DNA of 64,000 nt from Diplolepis rosae (taxonomy: Eukaryota; Arthropoda; Insecta; Hymenoptera; Diplolepididae), in contig JAPYXD010000711.1 in NCBI GenBank assembly GCA_030998225.1, positions 2,108,001 to 2,172,000 of the forward strand, in the 5' to 3' direction. Position 1 is the stretch's first letter. Each line of letters begins with the position of its first letter. The translations under genes were made by a program, and so were the position numbers. This document shows, piece by piece, positions 11,191-22,266 of this stretch. Below the pieces are notes generated by a model, which did no database searches, was not told where the DNA came from, and saw only the letters and a program-made list of their open reading frames with translations.

Positions 11191-13288
11191 TGAAGTGTCC
11201 CGTATAGGCCTGGTTTCCTGGAGACACCTTAGGAGACACCACTCCGTGGTGACATGCAGCCCTTGGCACGGTCGTTAACACCTTGGCTTGGGGGTTATTA
11301 CTTCGGGACCATCCCTGGAACTCAATAGTAAAACTGTTTGTAAATTTTGATGTGAGCTTAGATTGCTTGTTCAATCAAATTGAAACTTCGTTAAAACGTT
11401 TGAACAAGTTTTAACTATAATCATGATTCTACAAGAATTGTGACATATTACATCTTCGCAGGAATAAAGAAATACTAAAAACGACAACCGTTAATTGCAG
11501 AAACGTTTCAATCAGGTTTCGATTTCATTCGACTCCAAATTTTAACTCGCTACAATATTCTGAAACAATCAAAATGTTTTAAATCTCTTATTTAGTTATA
11601 AAAAGTTGCATATAAAAAAATTTTTGCAGGAAAATCGCATTCCAAGTAAAAAATTACAATATGTTAACGTAATTAAAACCAGGGAACCGGATCAATTCCG
11701 TTCTTTCGACATTTTACATCTTAATCTTATGTTAGTTTATCAACTGCATTCTAACAGTATTTTTCATCGATAATTAATAAAAAATAATAACAATTAAATT
11801 GTTAGAAAATTTTTTCATATTCGCTACCACAACGTGTAAAATTGAGGAAAATATTAGTATATTTTTGTTTCTTCTACGAAAGCCATATTTTAAAATAGTG
11901 TTCTTCTTGATTTGAACAGTCATTCTCCTATATCAGTACTGAAAAATGTGATTGAAATATAGATTATCCAAAACGAAAATAAATAAATAACGATCCTCAT
12001 TATTAGACTAAATCTTCATATGCCACGGAAAATATTTTTGACAAAAAAGAATTCAAATTTTAAGCGATTCATTTTTTCCGTGTGCAGATTTATCGGAAAC
12101 TAAGAAACGCAATTACTGTAAACACGAACAGAGATAAACTCAGCTGAAATCAAATAAGGAATTATAATATTGATTTCTGATAGTGCTTATAAATCTCTAC
12201 TCATTATACATAATATTTTTCGATTAAACTAAAACTAGGACAGTTGCAGTATGTTAAAACTTATAAAAAGTCAATATCTAGATTCCATTTTTCAGTTAAA
12301 TTTTACGAAATACGAAAAAAAGTTATGATACGAAATTTTTGACTACAAAAAGATCTTTAAAATTTAATCACAACATGTTCCTATAAGATGTATAACTTTC
12401 TATTTAATTTTAAATAATATTATTGAATATCGAAAATGCATATTTTTTAACCAGGAATATGTGGAATACTAAAATAATGTAAAATTAATTTTATTTAATA
12501 AGGTTTAATAATTTAATAAGGTTTTATAGGCTTTAATAAGGTTGACAATTTTCAACTCACGCATTTTTTGACAAGATGTATATTTTGTGTTTCAATTGAT
12601 AAAAATAAGTTCCAAATTAAAAATTCCATTTTTTAGACAAAACATAAGAGATCCGGGTAAGAAGAGGTGGATTGAAATGAATTGAAACGTTTCAATCCAA
12701 ATGAATTCCGTTTTAGGATTTACAGTCGAATCCCACGCAATCTATACCAAGAGATTGAAATGAATTCAATTGTTGAAACGGAATTGGATGGCATTCAGCT
12801 GTAGAAATAATCCTAGTCCAAGTACAAGAATTAAAACGCATTCATTAGTTGGCACTTGAATGCAATATGAGTAAACTTTCCGTTTCAAGGTCACATCCAA
12901 AGCTATATAGACGCATGCGCATTCGCTTTTATGATTTAATAGAAGCAAATAAAAAAATGATAGGCTTTCATATAATTGACGAGTGCCAAAGGTATTTGTT
13001 ATAAGTTAATAATTCTTCTAGGCAATAAAAAGTACTAGATAAAATTTCCATTTCAAATAATATATTTTCTTCATAAAAAACAGAAATTTTCTTTTCATCC
13101 ATTACATTGGCATACAGTTGCTAACTTGCCGTATGTGTACATAAAATTTTGTTTTAGAAATTTGGGAAATTGCAGAAAAGATAAAAACGGATGTAGATAG
13201 ACCACTTTTGGTTTAGATAATGAAAATACAAATGTCCGATATTTTTTGCGAAACTAATAATTACTAAAGAGCAAGGCACTTTTTTAAT
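11191..13288. other. AT-rich interval with an old dispersed repeat
   Basis: No protein-coding region is recognised. About 12175-12480 resembles 34130-34260: both contain TATGTTAAAACTT followed by AAAAAGTCAAT and a run related to TTCCATTTTTCAGTTAAA. A near-perfect palindrome, ATTGAAACGTTTCAAT, lies at about 12682-12697. The ORF at 12766-12948 has no recognisable features. Confidence 0.45.
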
Positions 13289-13296
13289 GTGCATAT

Positions 13297-14567
13297 TAGG
13301 GTGTTTTCACAAAAAACTTTTTTTTGTTTGTCCGCGGCCGTATTGCGACAATTGGTTTGTGTGGGTGAGAAAATACTTACCTAATTTTTTCAGATTAAAA
13401 AAAAATTTAGAGGACGCGGGCATCAATTTTATTTAAAAATTAAGATTTTTGTAGTTTTCTATTTTTTAAAAGCTTAAGTATTAATTATAGAGAAATACTC
13501 GATAGATAAAAATGGTCGATAATACATAGCACGAAACTGTCATTTTACAGCTGATTGAAAAAAAAATAATTGGTCCCGGTAGTGGTCACAAAAGGCATGA
13601 TTTCGTAGTAACATAAAGACATAAAGACACAATTGTATCCCTAAACATTTTTTATAAGGATTGAAAAAATTACAGGATTTTCTCCGTACAATAGGAGCAA
13701 AACTGTTATGAAGATAAGAGGAAAAATTTTGAAACGAAGCGCAAGAACAAAAAATATAAATAGAAAAAAAAAAATTATTTGATAGTGCGACTTTTAATGG
13801 CTTCTTTATCATTGAACTACATCAAGTAATTAATATACGCCCTATTGAAATGTTCTTAGAGCATTAAATAATCATAGAAAAAATATAAACATTTTACAAT
13901 TTCATTTTACAATTTTTCTTCAGCTAGTAAATCTGCGATAATCAAAGGACTTATTTTATGATAATATAAAATGTTTATATGTTTTTTATGATTATTTAAT
14001 GCTCTAAGAACATTTTAATAGGGCGTTTATTAATTACTTGACGTAGTTCAATGATAAGGAAGCCATTAAAAGCCGCTTTATCAAATAATTTTTTTTTTTT
14101 TCTATTTATATATTTTTTTTCTTGCGCTTCGTTTTAAAATTTTTCCTCTTATCTTCATAACAGTTTTATCCCTATTGTACGAAGAAGATCCCGTAATTTT
14201 TTCAAACCTCATAAAAAATGTTTGGGGATACAATTATGTCTTTATCTCTTTATGTTACTACGAAATCATGCCTTTTGTGACCACTACCGGGACCAATTTT
14301 TTTTTTCAATCAGCTGTGAAATGACAGTTTCGTGGTATGTATTATCGACCATTTTCATCTATCGAGTATTTCTCTATAATTAATACTTAAGCTTTTAAAA
14401 AATCGAAAACTACAAAAATCTTAATTTTTATATAAAATTGATTCTCGCGACCTCTACATTTTTTTTTTAATCAGGAAAAATTAGGTAAGTATTTTCTCAC
14501 CTACAGAAACCAATTGTCGCGATACGGCCGCGGACAAACAAAAAAAAGTTTTTTGTGAACCACCCTG
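13297..14567. mobile_element. hAT-type non-autonomous foldback (giant hairpin)
   Basis: The arms at about 13297-13895 and 13965-14567 are long inverted copies separated by only about 70 bases. The right terminus, read inward, is CAGGGTGGTTCAC; the left is TAGGGTGTTTTCAC, one of a few differences. The element is bracketed by direct 8-bp copies of GTGCATAT (13289-13296 and 14568-14575). An 8-bp duplication with CAGGG ends is the hAT hallmark. No transposase is inside, so it would depend on an enzyme encoded elsewhere. Its right end lies about 100 bases past the stop codon of the minus-strand gene ending at 14673. Confidence 0.85.
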
Positions 14568-14672
14568 GTGCATATATATTAATTTAAAATAACTCTGAGT
14601 TGAAGTTTTGAAATTTTGGAAGCTCTAAGTTGAAATACTTAATTTTAATTGAACCACTTTTTGCGCTCAAGT

Positions 14673-17600
14673 TTAAATTTCTATTGGAGTCTCGTCTTCA
14701 TGAATATATTGCGCAAAGGGGCGAAGTTGCTCATCGCATTTTTTATTGAATGAAGTTTCATCCGTCGCCTCATATTCTTCCTCTTCTTCAGTTTGCTCCT
14801 CTTCCACGTATGACTGTTTACCTTTCACCTCTTCAATACGTTCCTCTTCAATATGTTCGTCCTGCTCTTCAATATATTCGTCCTCCTCTTCAATATGTTC
14901 GTCCTCCTCTTCAATATGTTCCTCTTCGTCAGGTTTACTTTTGGTTTTGCCCAAGATTTTGTTCTCTTTCTTGGCTTGAAACGCTTTCTCTTTTGTGTCC
15001 TTAACTTGAGCAATTTTTTTACTCATATACTGATAAGTCCGGTCAGCCTCCAATTCGGCTTTTTCAGGGTTAAACCCCCTTTGCTGAACAAGCCAATGTC
15101 GATAAATATCTAAAATAAACCATTTATATTATCTATTTAATATTTATTACAGCAAATAATTTTTTTAATTTTCAACAAAGTAAAATTAATGTTAATCTTT
15201 ACATTTTTAAATTAATTTTAATTAGTACTCAGCACCAATTTTACGATAACTTTAAATTACAAACGGCTTGCGGAAATACCTTTTATAGCCAGAATTTTTG
15301 TAGGCTCTAACTTCTTACATGGGTTTTTCGTCCTGCGATTTCTGTTGCTACCTTTTCCGGTGACTGAGCTTACAGACAGAAGCTCGTAGCCATACTAGCA
15401 ACCAGCAAATTTTTTGCAAAAGTTGGATTCCTTCCTCGGGGCACCGTGGATTCGGCCAGTGTATATGCTTCCATGGACATATACACTCCACGACCTAGGT
15501 GGATCTATAATGATCAATAAAGAAGTTAGTTCTTCATGTTGCACGCACACATTTTTTGGTAACCAATGAAGAGTACTTTAAAGTACAAAAAAAATCGTCA
15601 AAAATTTTGAATATTGAACACGTTGGTCTTGAAGGAGGAAAAGGTTTGACTGAAATGGATACAAAATCGGATAGATATATGTTACCAATTATTTTTAATT
15701 TCTACTTAATACAACTTATTGAAACGTCGATATCTTGTGAAAGGGGCCAACTAGGATTTCGATTCTTCAAGATTTTGATCCTATAAGTGATGTAGAAACT
15801 TCCTGTAAAACCTAATTTCGGATCCATTTTAGTCTAAATTTTCCCTCTCTCAGGACCAGTGTGTGAAAGAAAGTCTTTACAGCGAACATGTTCTTAGTTC
15901 CTTTAATTCTAAATATTCATTGATTGTTATTTATAGTAGGTGTGGCAAATTTCATCACCAATAAAATATGCCATAAAAAGTTGTAATCACATAAAAATTA
16001 AATATCTGTTCTGTTTGAAACCGATAAACAAATTTCAGCCATTCTAGCCAAAACGTTTACGAATAGAAAATTTTGGCTTAAGATAAAGAACTTACAATTG
16101 GTAACAGTAGTCTCGTAACTTTGTTTTATTATGTAATCGTAAAAAGGATACAGCAAGGCTGACCGATTCAATTTTATTCATTTTGTTGTAAGATGTTAAT
16201 TCAAAATATTTGTTATTGTAGGCATGATTTCATTTTCATAGTCGTATTATCATCATCATCATATATGATCAAGAACTTTCTAACCTTTGAATTATCTTCG
16301 GAGATTTCACCGACAGGCGGATAAGCATGATTTGGAAAGGGATTATTACATTGTGACCTCGGTGTTATGGAATAGAAGGGTTCGAGTTTTAAATTTTAGA
16401 TGAAAAGCTGTGCTGAAAGAGAATGTTTGTAGAAAATTTTCTTACTAGTTAGTTCCTTAAGCTTTATGATTCCGCTCCTCTGCCACTCTTCATTTAGTGC
16501 TTTCACCGTTCTCAAATAATCCTCCTTGGCGAGCACCTCTTGCTTCAGGACTTCATTTTCCTCTTCCCAGTGGCCAAGCCTTTCTTCTAAGCTACATATT
16601 TGCTGCCTTGCTTCATCATAGTCCTTCTCAAAATTATTCACTCTTTCTGTTGCGCGAAAGTGCTCTTCAGTCAACGCCTTCAATTGTTCCTTTAATTTCA
16701 ATACATTTTGTCGAAGTTGTTCCACTTCAGCGCTTCCATGGGTTTTGAGCGTGTGTTTGATTTGATTCGTACTATCCTCCAGTGGTTTCACCTACACGGT
16801 ATAAAAAATTTTGAAAGTAAATATATAATAGGTATAGAAAAGTAAGTACACACGCAATATTTACAAATACTACAATATGAGAATTTTTTATTAAACGTTC
16901 GTTTTCAAGTGTAGAATTTCTTTGCTTTGCCCCCCTCCCCCCGACCACGTTTATTATATTATGCCAAAAAATGGTTTTAAAATTTTTGCAAAATTTTTTA
17001 AAAATTAGAATTTTTTTTAAAGTATGAACATTAAAAAAGTGCTTGCTCTTTAGTAATTATTAGTTTTAAGTAAGTATTGAAATATCAATATTTAGTTATA
17101 AATTAAATAACTTGTGAATTAATTGATTTAAGGCCATGGATCAACCAGATCACGTGACCAAATCCCTGTAAAAGTTCGTGTAAGATAACTTTATTATTCC
17201 AAAAAATATCTTCCTGAAAATTTGGAAAATACTACAGAACACGATAGAGAACGTGTGTCAATTTTGTTTAAGTGAAAATTTTGCAAAAAATTTTACAGTT
17301 AATTGTAATTGTCGATAAGTTTTCGAATTTTTTTCAAAATTTTTTCTAAAAAGAAGTTAACAAACGTGCCTTATTATCTTTTGTTATGTTTCCCAAATTA
17401 TCAGAAAGATACATTGTAAATTAAAAAAGTTATCTTACATGAACGAATAAATGTATAATTTAGTCACGTGGTCCGATTGATCCATGGTCTTAACTTTCTA
17501 CTTTTCTTAAGTATCGCATGCCCTTAAAACTGTATTCTCGGATTTTTTTATCGGTTGGGAACAATTTTGATTATAAAAATACAACTAGTCTATTCAAAGT

Positions 17601-19396
17601 AAAGAAAAGTATTTGGTTTAACTTTCTGTTAACTGGGGGTTTCGCGATCACATTCGTGATATCTTTAATTGTTAACCTACAGCTGTTACCAAGTGTCTTC
17701 GTTTTCTTACATGGTATTGTGTCCATCTGCATTCGAAATATAAAAAAAATAGTACATGGAAAAAACCTTTCAAAAACTGCATAATATCGTACTGGATAAT
17801 GGAAGCATAAACATACTTTTGACTTCAAAATTAGGTCCTCAGCTGTAACGGACGCATTTCTTCTATTAATAATTTTTTGTTTGAGATGTTGCAGAATTTC
17901 AGTTGCATCGTCAGGCTGCAGATACATTTAACTACTTTATTTGATAAATATTAGGGATATTTATGCAAGATAATAATAGGAGAACAATGGCATATACTTT
18001 TTGAGCAATAGGAAACAATACTACCGAAATATTAGGGATACAATTTTAAAATTTGTAATAAATTATTAATTGAAGTTAAACGAATTTTTCAGAGTAGAAT
18101 TTTATATTTCTTTACATTAAAATTAATTGCTTTACGCGATTATAGAGTTTAAAATTGCGTACGAGGACACCTGTCTGCAAAGTATCGTATCTGATACAGA
18201 GATTTGTATCCTGCTAAAATAGAAAGTTACAAAAACATTCGAACTGAAACAATCTAATTCGAAAATATTAAGGTAATAGCTAAACTAGACCATATGATCG
18301 ATATGGTAATTTTTTTTGTTTGTAAAATTTTGTTCATGTAAAATAAAATATCGAGACAAACATTTGTGAGATCAAAGAAAAGGCACTTAGAAAGGTCTGT
18401 CAACTGTTGATTTTTTATAATCATAAAAAAATATATTTTAAACAACTTTTTTGTTAATTTTTTAAAAAATTTGAGAGTTGACAGATATGTCTTAGCGCCT
18501 TTTCTTTGAATTTACAAATATTGGACTTGATATCTTGTTTTGTATGAATCAAATTTTACAGACAAAATATTACCATATCGATCATATGGTCTGGTTGAGC
18601 CATGGCCACAACTGAAATAATGATGTTTTGGTATTATTTTAATCATACTTTGCAATTACTTACTTTCCTCTTGGTCGGAACATTTTTCATTTGAGTACTT
18701 CCTGTAAGTTCGTCGTCGGTAAATTCGCTTGCAGACAGTAAAACTCTACCAGGGGGTTGTCTCGTTCGGTGTGTCACAATTTTATAGTCGAGTTCCTGTT
18801 CAGTATCTATTAATACGAAAAAAAGTGAATGTTTTTTTTTTCAATGACACCCGATGATAGCGCAATTAATATTCAACAACACTTCTTATGGCTAAAGTAA
18901 ATGGATCACATGATCAAAATAAATTTTAGTTTTCCTCGAGATTTTTCCTCAATAATGAACATTTCTGACTCTAACCTCAATTAGTTTAGATTAATTAAAA
19001 GAATTAAAAATCCCTTTCTTAATCACGTAACTCAATTATTATGTCAATAAGAACTGAATTGGGTTGGATTAAAAATTTCAAAATTTTAACTGAAAATAAC
19101 CTTATTTTATTCTTATCGGTGACAAATTCTTCCATGCACGCTAATCCTCAAATTTAGAATAGGTTAATTTTGTAAATGAAAACGGAAAATATGCTGTAGC
19201 GCGATTAACATATATGAATATCTTTTAACTTACTTGCCAGGAACAATATGATTCCCTCCTTTTCATCAGAGCTTTCTCCAGTAATAATTTTGTATTTCTG
19301 CGTCGACATGTGATTTTCCGCATCAAATCGTTTGATACTGGACACATGTACTTTTATTTTTTCCTTAGAGGAAAGAATAAGAACGTACGCATGCAT
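14673..19396 (-). CDS. Five-exon gene: coiled-coil and Glu-rich repeat protein (395 aa, function unknown)
   Basis: Exons on the minus strand are 19396-19234, 18806-18664, 17915-17817, 16791-16446 and 15109-14673, giving 395 codons plus stop. All introns are GT-AG and phases agree (1,0,0,1). The start is the ATG before HAYVLIL. Exon 1 encodes a small domain (residues 1-54, HAYVLILSSKEKIKVHVSSI) that faintly recalls the N-terminal part of some insect BEN-domain proteins, but no BEN domain is seen. Exon 4 (about residues 136-250) is a strong coiled coil with heptads such as LEERLGHWEEENEVLKQEVL. Exon 5 has a basic stretch, then Glu-rich heptads of the type EHIEEED, and ends DETPIEI. Introns 2 and 3 hold TTAA-type MITEs. 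The protein may be structural or nuclear; I do not recognise it. Consistent phases argue for a living gene. Confidence 0.75.
14837..14932 (-). repeat. 21-bp coding minisatellite (Glu-rich heptads)
   Basis: Within the last exon of the gene above, a 21-bp unit (plus strand tcctcctcttcaatatgttcg) repeats about four times with few changes, encoding EHIEEED-type heptads. Because the unit is a multiple of three, copy-number change would keep the frame, so length variation between individuals or relatives is likely. Confidence 0.75.
15458..15487. repeat. Short perfect hairpin
   Basis: AGTGTATATG and CATATACACT form ten-base arms around a ten-base loop. It lies in intron 4 of the minus-strand coiled-coil gene. 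No function is apparent. Confidence 0.4.
17132..17489. mobile_element. TTAA-flanked palindromic MITE, copy 1
   Basis: The ends are GGCCATGGATCAACCAGATC and the inverted GATCCATGGTC-type sequence on the right, with TTAA directly repeated on both sides (17128-17131, 17490-17493). Much of the interior is inverted too (TAAGATAACTTTATTATT on the left against AAAGTTATCTTACATG on the right). TTAA target duplication is the piggyBac signature, but the termini are not the usual CCCT type, so the parent is uncertain. The element lies in intron 3 of the coiled-coil gene. Confidence 0.75.
18272..18607. mobile_element. TTAA-type palindromic MITE, copy 2
   Basis: This 336-bp element has the same length as the copy at 21609 and shares its subterminal block ACCATATGATCGATATGG in inverted orientation at both ends. 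TTAA remains on the left (18268-18271); on the right the flank is ACAA, so that side has mutated. The left terminus has drifted from GGCCATGG, while the right keeps GCCATGGCC. It sits in intron 2 of the coiled-coil gene. Confidence 0.75.
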
Positions 19397-19730
19397 TTTT
19401 TCACTTTTTTCACAGCTAACCGGTAAACACAACGCCGGTAATAATAATGAAACGACGCTTAACTCTGAATGAGATACATTAAAAATGGATCAAAAGCGAC
19501 CACAAGGAGGACGGAAGAAGGAAGTGATTCCTGATGAATTATGGGAAACACATTTTCATTTATGAAGATATTAAATTTTAATTGGTTGGGATTTCAATTT
19601 TTACCACCAATATGAGACATACCTTTGCGCATGCATTTCGCTGGAGTGTTACATGTTACACTGTTACATTTTCAAATGATCCCAGATGTTGCCAGATTGA
19701 AAAACCGCGTAGAACAACGAGTAAGGTCAG
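19397..19730. promoter_or_regulatory. Candidate divergent promoter region
   Basis: The region lies between the start codon of the minus-strand coiled-coil gene (19396) and a probable plus-strand untranslated first exon (about 19730-19815, ending at a GTAAGT donor). The two transcripts would run away from each other over about 330 bases. No TATA box is obvious; short GC-richer pieces such as AGCCGTCGGTCGG occur at about 19734. The assignment rests on the gene models on each side. Confidence 0.4.
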
Positions 19731-21353
19731 TGAAGCCGTCGGTCGGTGAATTGTGGTGAATTTAATGGTTTTTGATTATACTAATATAAGAACTTTGTGT
19801 TGCGAAGAAGGGAAGCAGTAAGTAATATTGTTTTTTACAACTATTTACCAATAAAAAAACAGTTATTGAAAACTTAACGATTTGCAACATGCATGCAATA
19901 TTTAAGAAAATAGCAATTTTATTAATTTTATGTTTCAACATGTTTGTGTTCGAAATACGTCAAATTTTTTTTTTTTTAAATCTAGGAAATAGTAGACAAG
20001 ATAAAAAGTGACGTACACATACAACATTTGTCTTGAAAAATGAAAAACGTTCATTTTTAGCCTAATCTATGAGAAATTTTTTTTCTTTTAGTATCAAAAC
20101 CAAAAGTATATATAACAATTTTTGATTAAATGTACATAGCAATATAGATTTCAAATATATTTTACAGTACATACACAGCATTGTTTGTTTTCTTATGATT
20201 GTTGGTGCTTATGAAAATTGTCCTGACAAACTGTCTTAAATTAAAAGATTGATAATATTTTGTATGAAAGCGTAATAATCTTTGCAGATGTAGAAAGTAC
20301 ACTGTCAGCTCGACGTCCCATAAATGCATAAAAAGAAGAGCAAAACATCATAAGAGTGATGAGATGAAAGAATTTTATTAACTTCGTCTGAATGCCGGGA
20401 TCCTGCAACACTTTTGTAGAAAGTACGAGGTCCCTTAATGAACCTTGATGAATTTCATACATTTTGACCCCATAAATCCAAAAATGTAGGGTACTTTTTC
20501 AAAAAATTGTTCCTTTAATTGTTGATTAACTTTTTTTCATAGATTTTTTAGATCTATAAATATAGATCAACTAAAAGTAATATTGCTCATGTCCACTAAT
20601 TTTTCTAATATTTTGACTTATTTTATGACTAAAAGTTGTTTTTCATTTTTTTTGTAAGATCAACCATTTACCAGTTATGAATTTTTAAACTTTCGAACAA
20701 GTGGAATTTTTCACTTTTCAAACTCCAGTTCAAAAAAAAAAAAAAAATTCAATTGGAGTTTGAAAAGTGAAAAATTTCACCCCAATTGAAGAAAAAGTTG
20801 TTTTTGATTTAGGGGATCAAAATGTATAAAATTAACCAAGCCTCATTAAGCGACCTCGTGCTTCCCACAAAAGCTTTTTGCTTTCTGCTTTACAGATATA
20901 TGAGATTTGAAACTGCAAAAACCATCAATGGATATTCATCGTTTGCAATGAGATAAAATTTTAATTTTATTTTAATATTTAAAAAAGTGTACTCTAAGAT
21001 TTTTATAAAATTCAATGCGCCTTTTCATTCACATAGTTAAATAAAAGGGAGTTGCATACATTTCAATACATTTTTTAATGGTATACAAGATCTCGATAAA
21101 TTGCTTCAATATTTTGACACTGTCTGTGTTCGCGATATTTATGATTTAGTCCTTTATTAATTTATTTTGCCACACACATAACTTTCTGTATGATATTGAT
21201 TCTACATAAGATGAACTTGTTTATTTTATAAATGTTGTAGTTTCACAAAAAGATGAACAGCATAATATATAGCTCAATTTTTATAATGTAGAATTTTTCA
21301 TTTAAACTTTCAGTAACGATGAGTGACGAATCTGCATCACAACTTAGAAAGAA
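19730..21353 (+). other. Candidate 5' exons of the plus-strand CACTA-like unit
   Basis: A first exon may end at GAAGGGAAGCA just before GTAAGTAATATT (donor at about 19818). A second (21314-21353) follows an acceptor CTTTCAG, contains ATGAGTGACGAATCTGC, and ends before GTAAGTATAA. Joining it to the exon that starts at 22267 leaves the reading frame off by one base, so either this exon is not part of the gene or a base is missing. No transcript data are available to settle it. Confidence 0.35.
20386..20875. repeat. Inverted repeat with a perfect inner hairpin
   Basis: The block around 20405-20470 (CGAGGTCCCTTAATGAACC, then TTTTGACCCC) recurs inverted at about 20811-20870. Near the centre, CACTTTTCAAACTCCA (about 20715) pairs with TGGAGTTTGAAAAGTG (about 20755) across an A-rich loop. 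It looks like a palindromic element inside the intron of the plus-strand unit. Ends and target duplication could not be fixed. Confidence 0.5.
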
Positions 21354-21608
21354 GTAAGTATAAAATCAATTTTAGGAAAGATTTCAATTGCTGATATACC
21401 CGCATTGACATCGTGCGCTGATAAGTACATTTTCTTATTACATAAATTTATTTATTTAAATCTGTCGTATTTATGGTAGAGTTTCGAATTAAAAACACAC
21501 AAAATTATTTCTTCAGTCTACATATAGATACTTTTATTTCCATATAGAACTCTACATTTTTTACTTTGAAATTGAGTTTGAATCAAATTTTAAAAAGTAT
21601 ACTTTTAA

Positions 21609-21944
21609 GGCCAGGAAAGAAGCAAACCATATGATCGATATGGTGATTATTTTATCTGTAAACTTTTGTTCATGCAAAATAAGATATCAAGTCGAAAATT
21701 TCTGAGATTAAAGAAAAGGAATTTAGAAGGGTTTGTCAACTCTTAGATTTTTTAAATTAAAAAAATATATATTTTTTTGAAATACATATTTTCACAATTA
21801 TACAAATTGAAGAGTTGCTCGACCTTCCTTAGTTCTCTTTCTTTGATCTCACAAATTTTTGACTCGATATCTTATTTTGCATGGAAAAAGTTTGCATACG
21901 AAATAATCACCATACTGATCATATGGTCTGGTTGTTCCATGGCG
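21609..21944. mobile_element. TTAA-flanked palindromic MITE, copy 3
   Basis: TTAA is directly repeated at 21605-21608 and 21945-21948. The right end reads CATATGGTCTGGTTGTTCC and the left carries the inverted ACCATATGATCGATATGG. Length is 336 bp, as in the copy at 18272. It lies in the intron before the CACTA-like main exon. Confidence 0.8.
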
Positions 21945-22266
21945 TTAAAGTAAGCAATTAAAAATATTATTCAATCTATTGCATTTAAATTTCGTCATCG
22001 ATATGAAACAACAAATATCACGTTAGTTTTGATATTATAAATACGTTTTTAATCATCAAGATTGAATTTATGTTTCTATCCATTCATATTATCATAACTG
22101 TATGTTGATAATGCGGAGATATTCCATGACTAGGTTTGTTATATTCGCGGCGAAATTTCTCATTTATTAATTTTTATATTAACTTAAATACAAAATTTTA
22201 TTTTATTTGTTCGTAAATTGTTTTTATTATCATACTATTGTTGGTACATTGTTACATTATTTGCAG

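Noticed and set aside
15720..15740. TTGAAACGTCGATATC as a further hammerhead half
   Set aside because: The matching first core half and a stem II are absent upstream.
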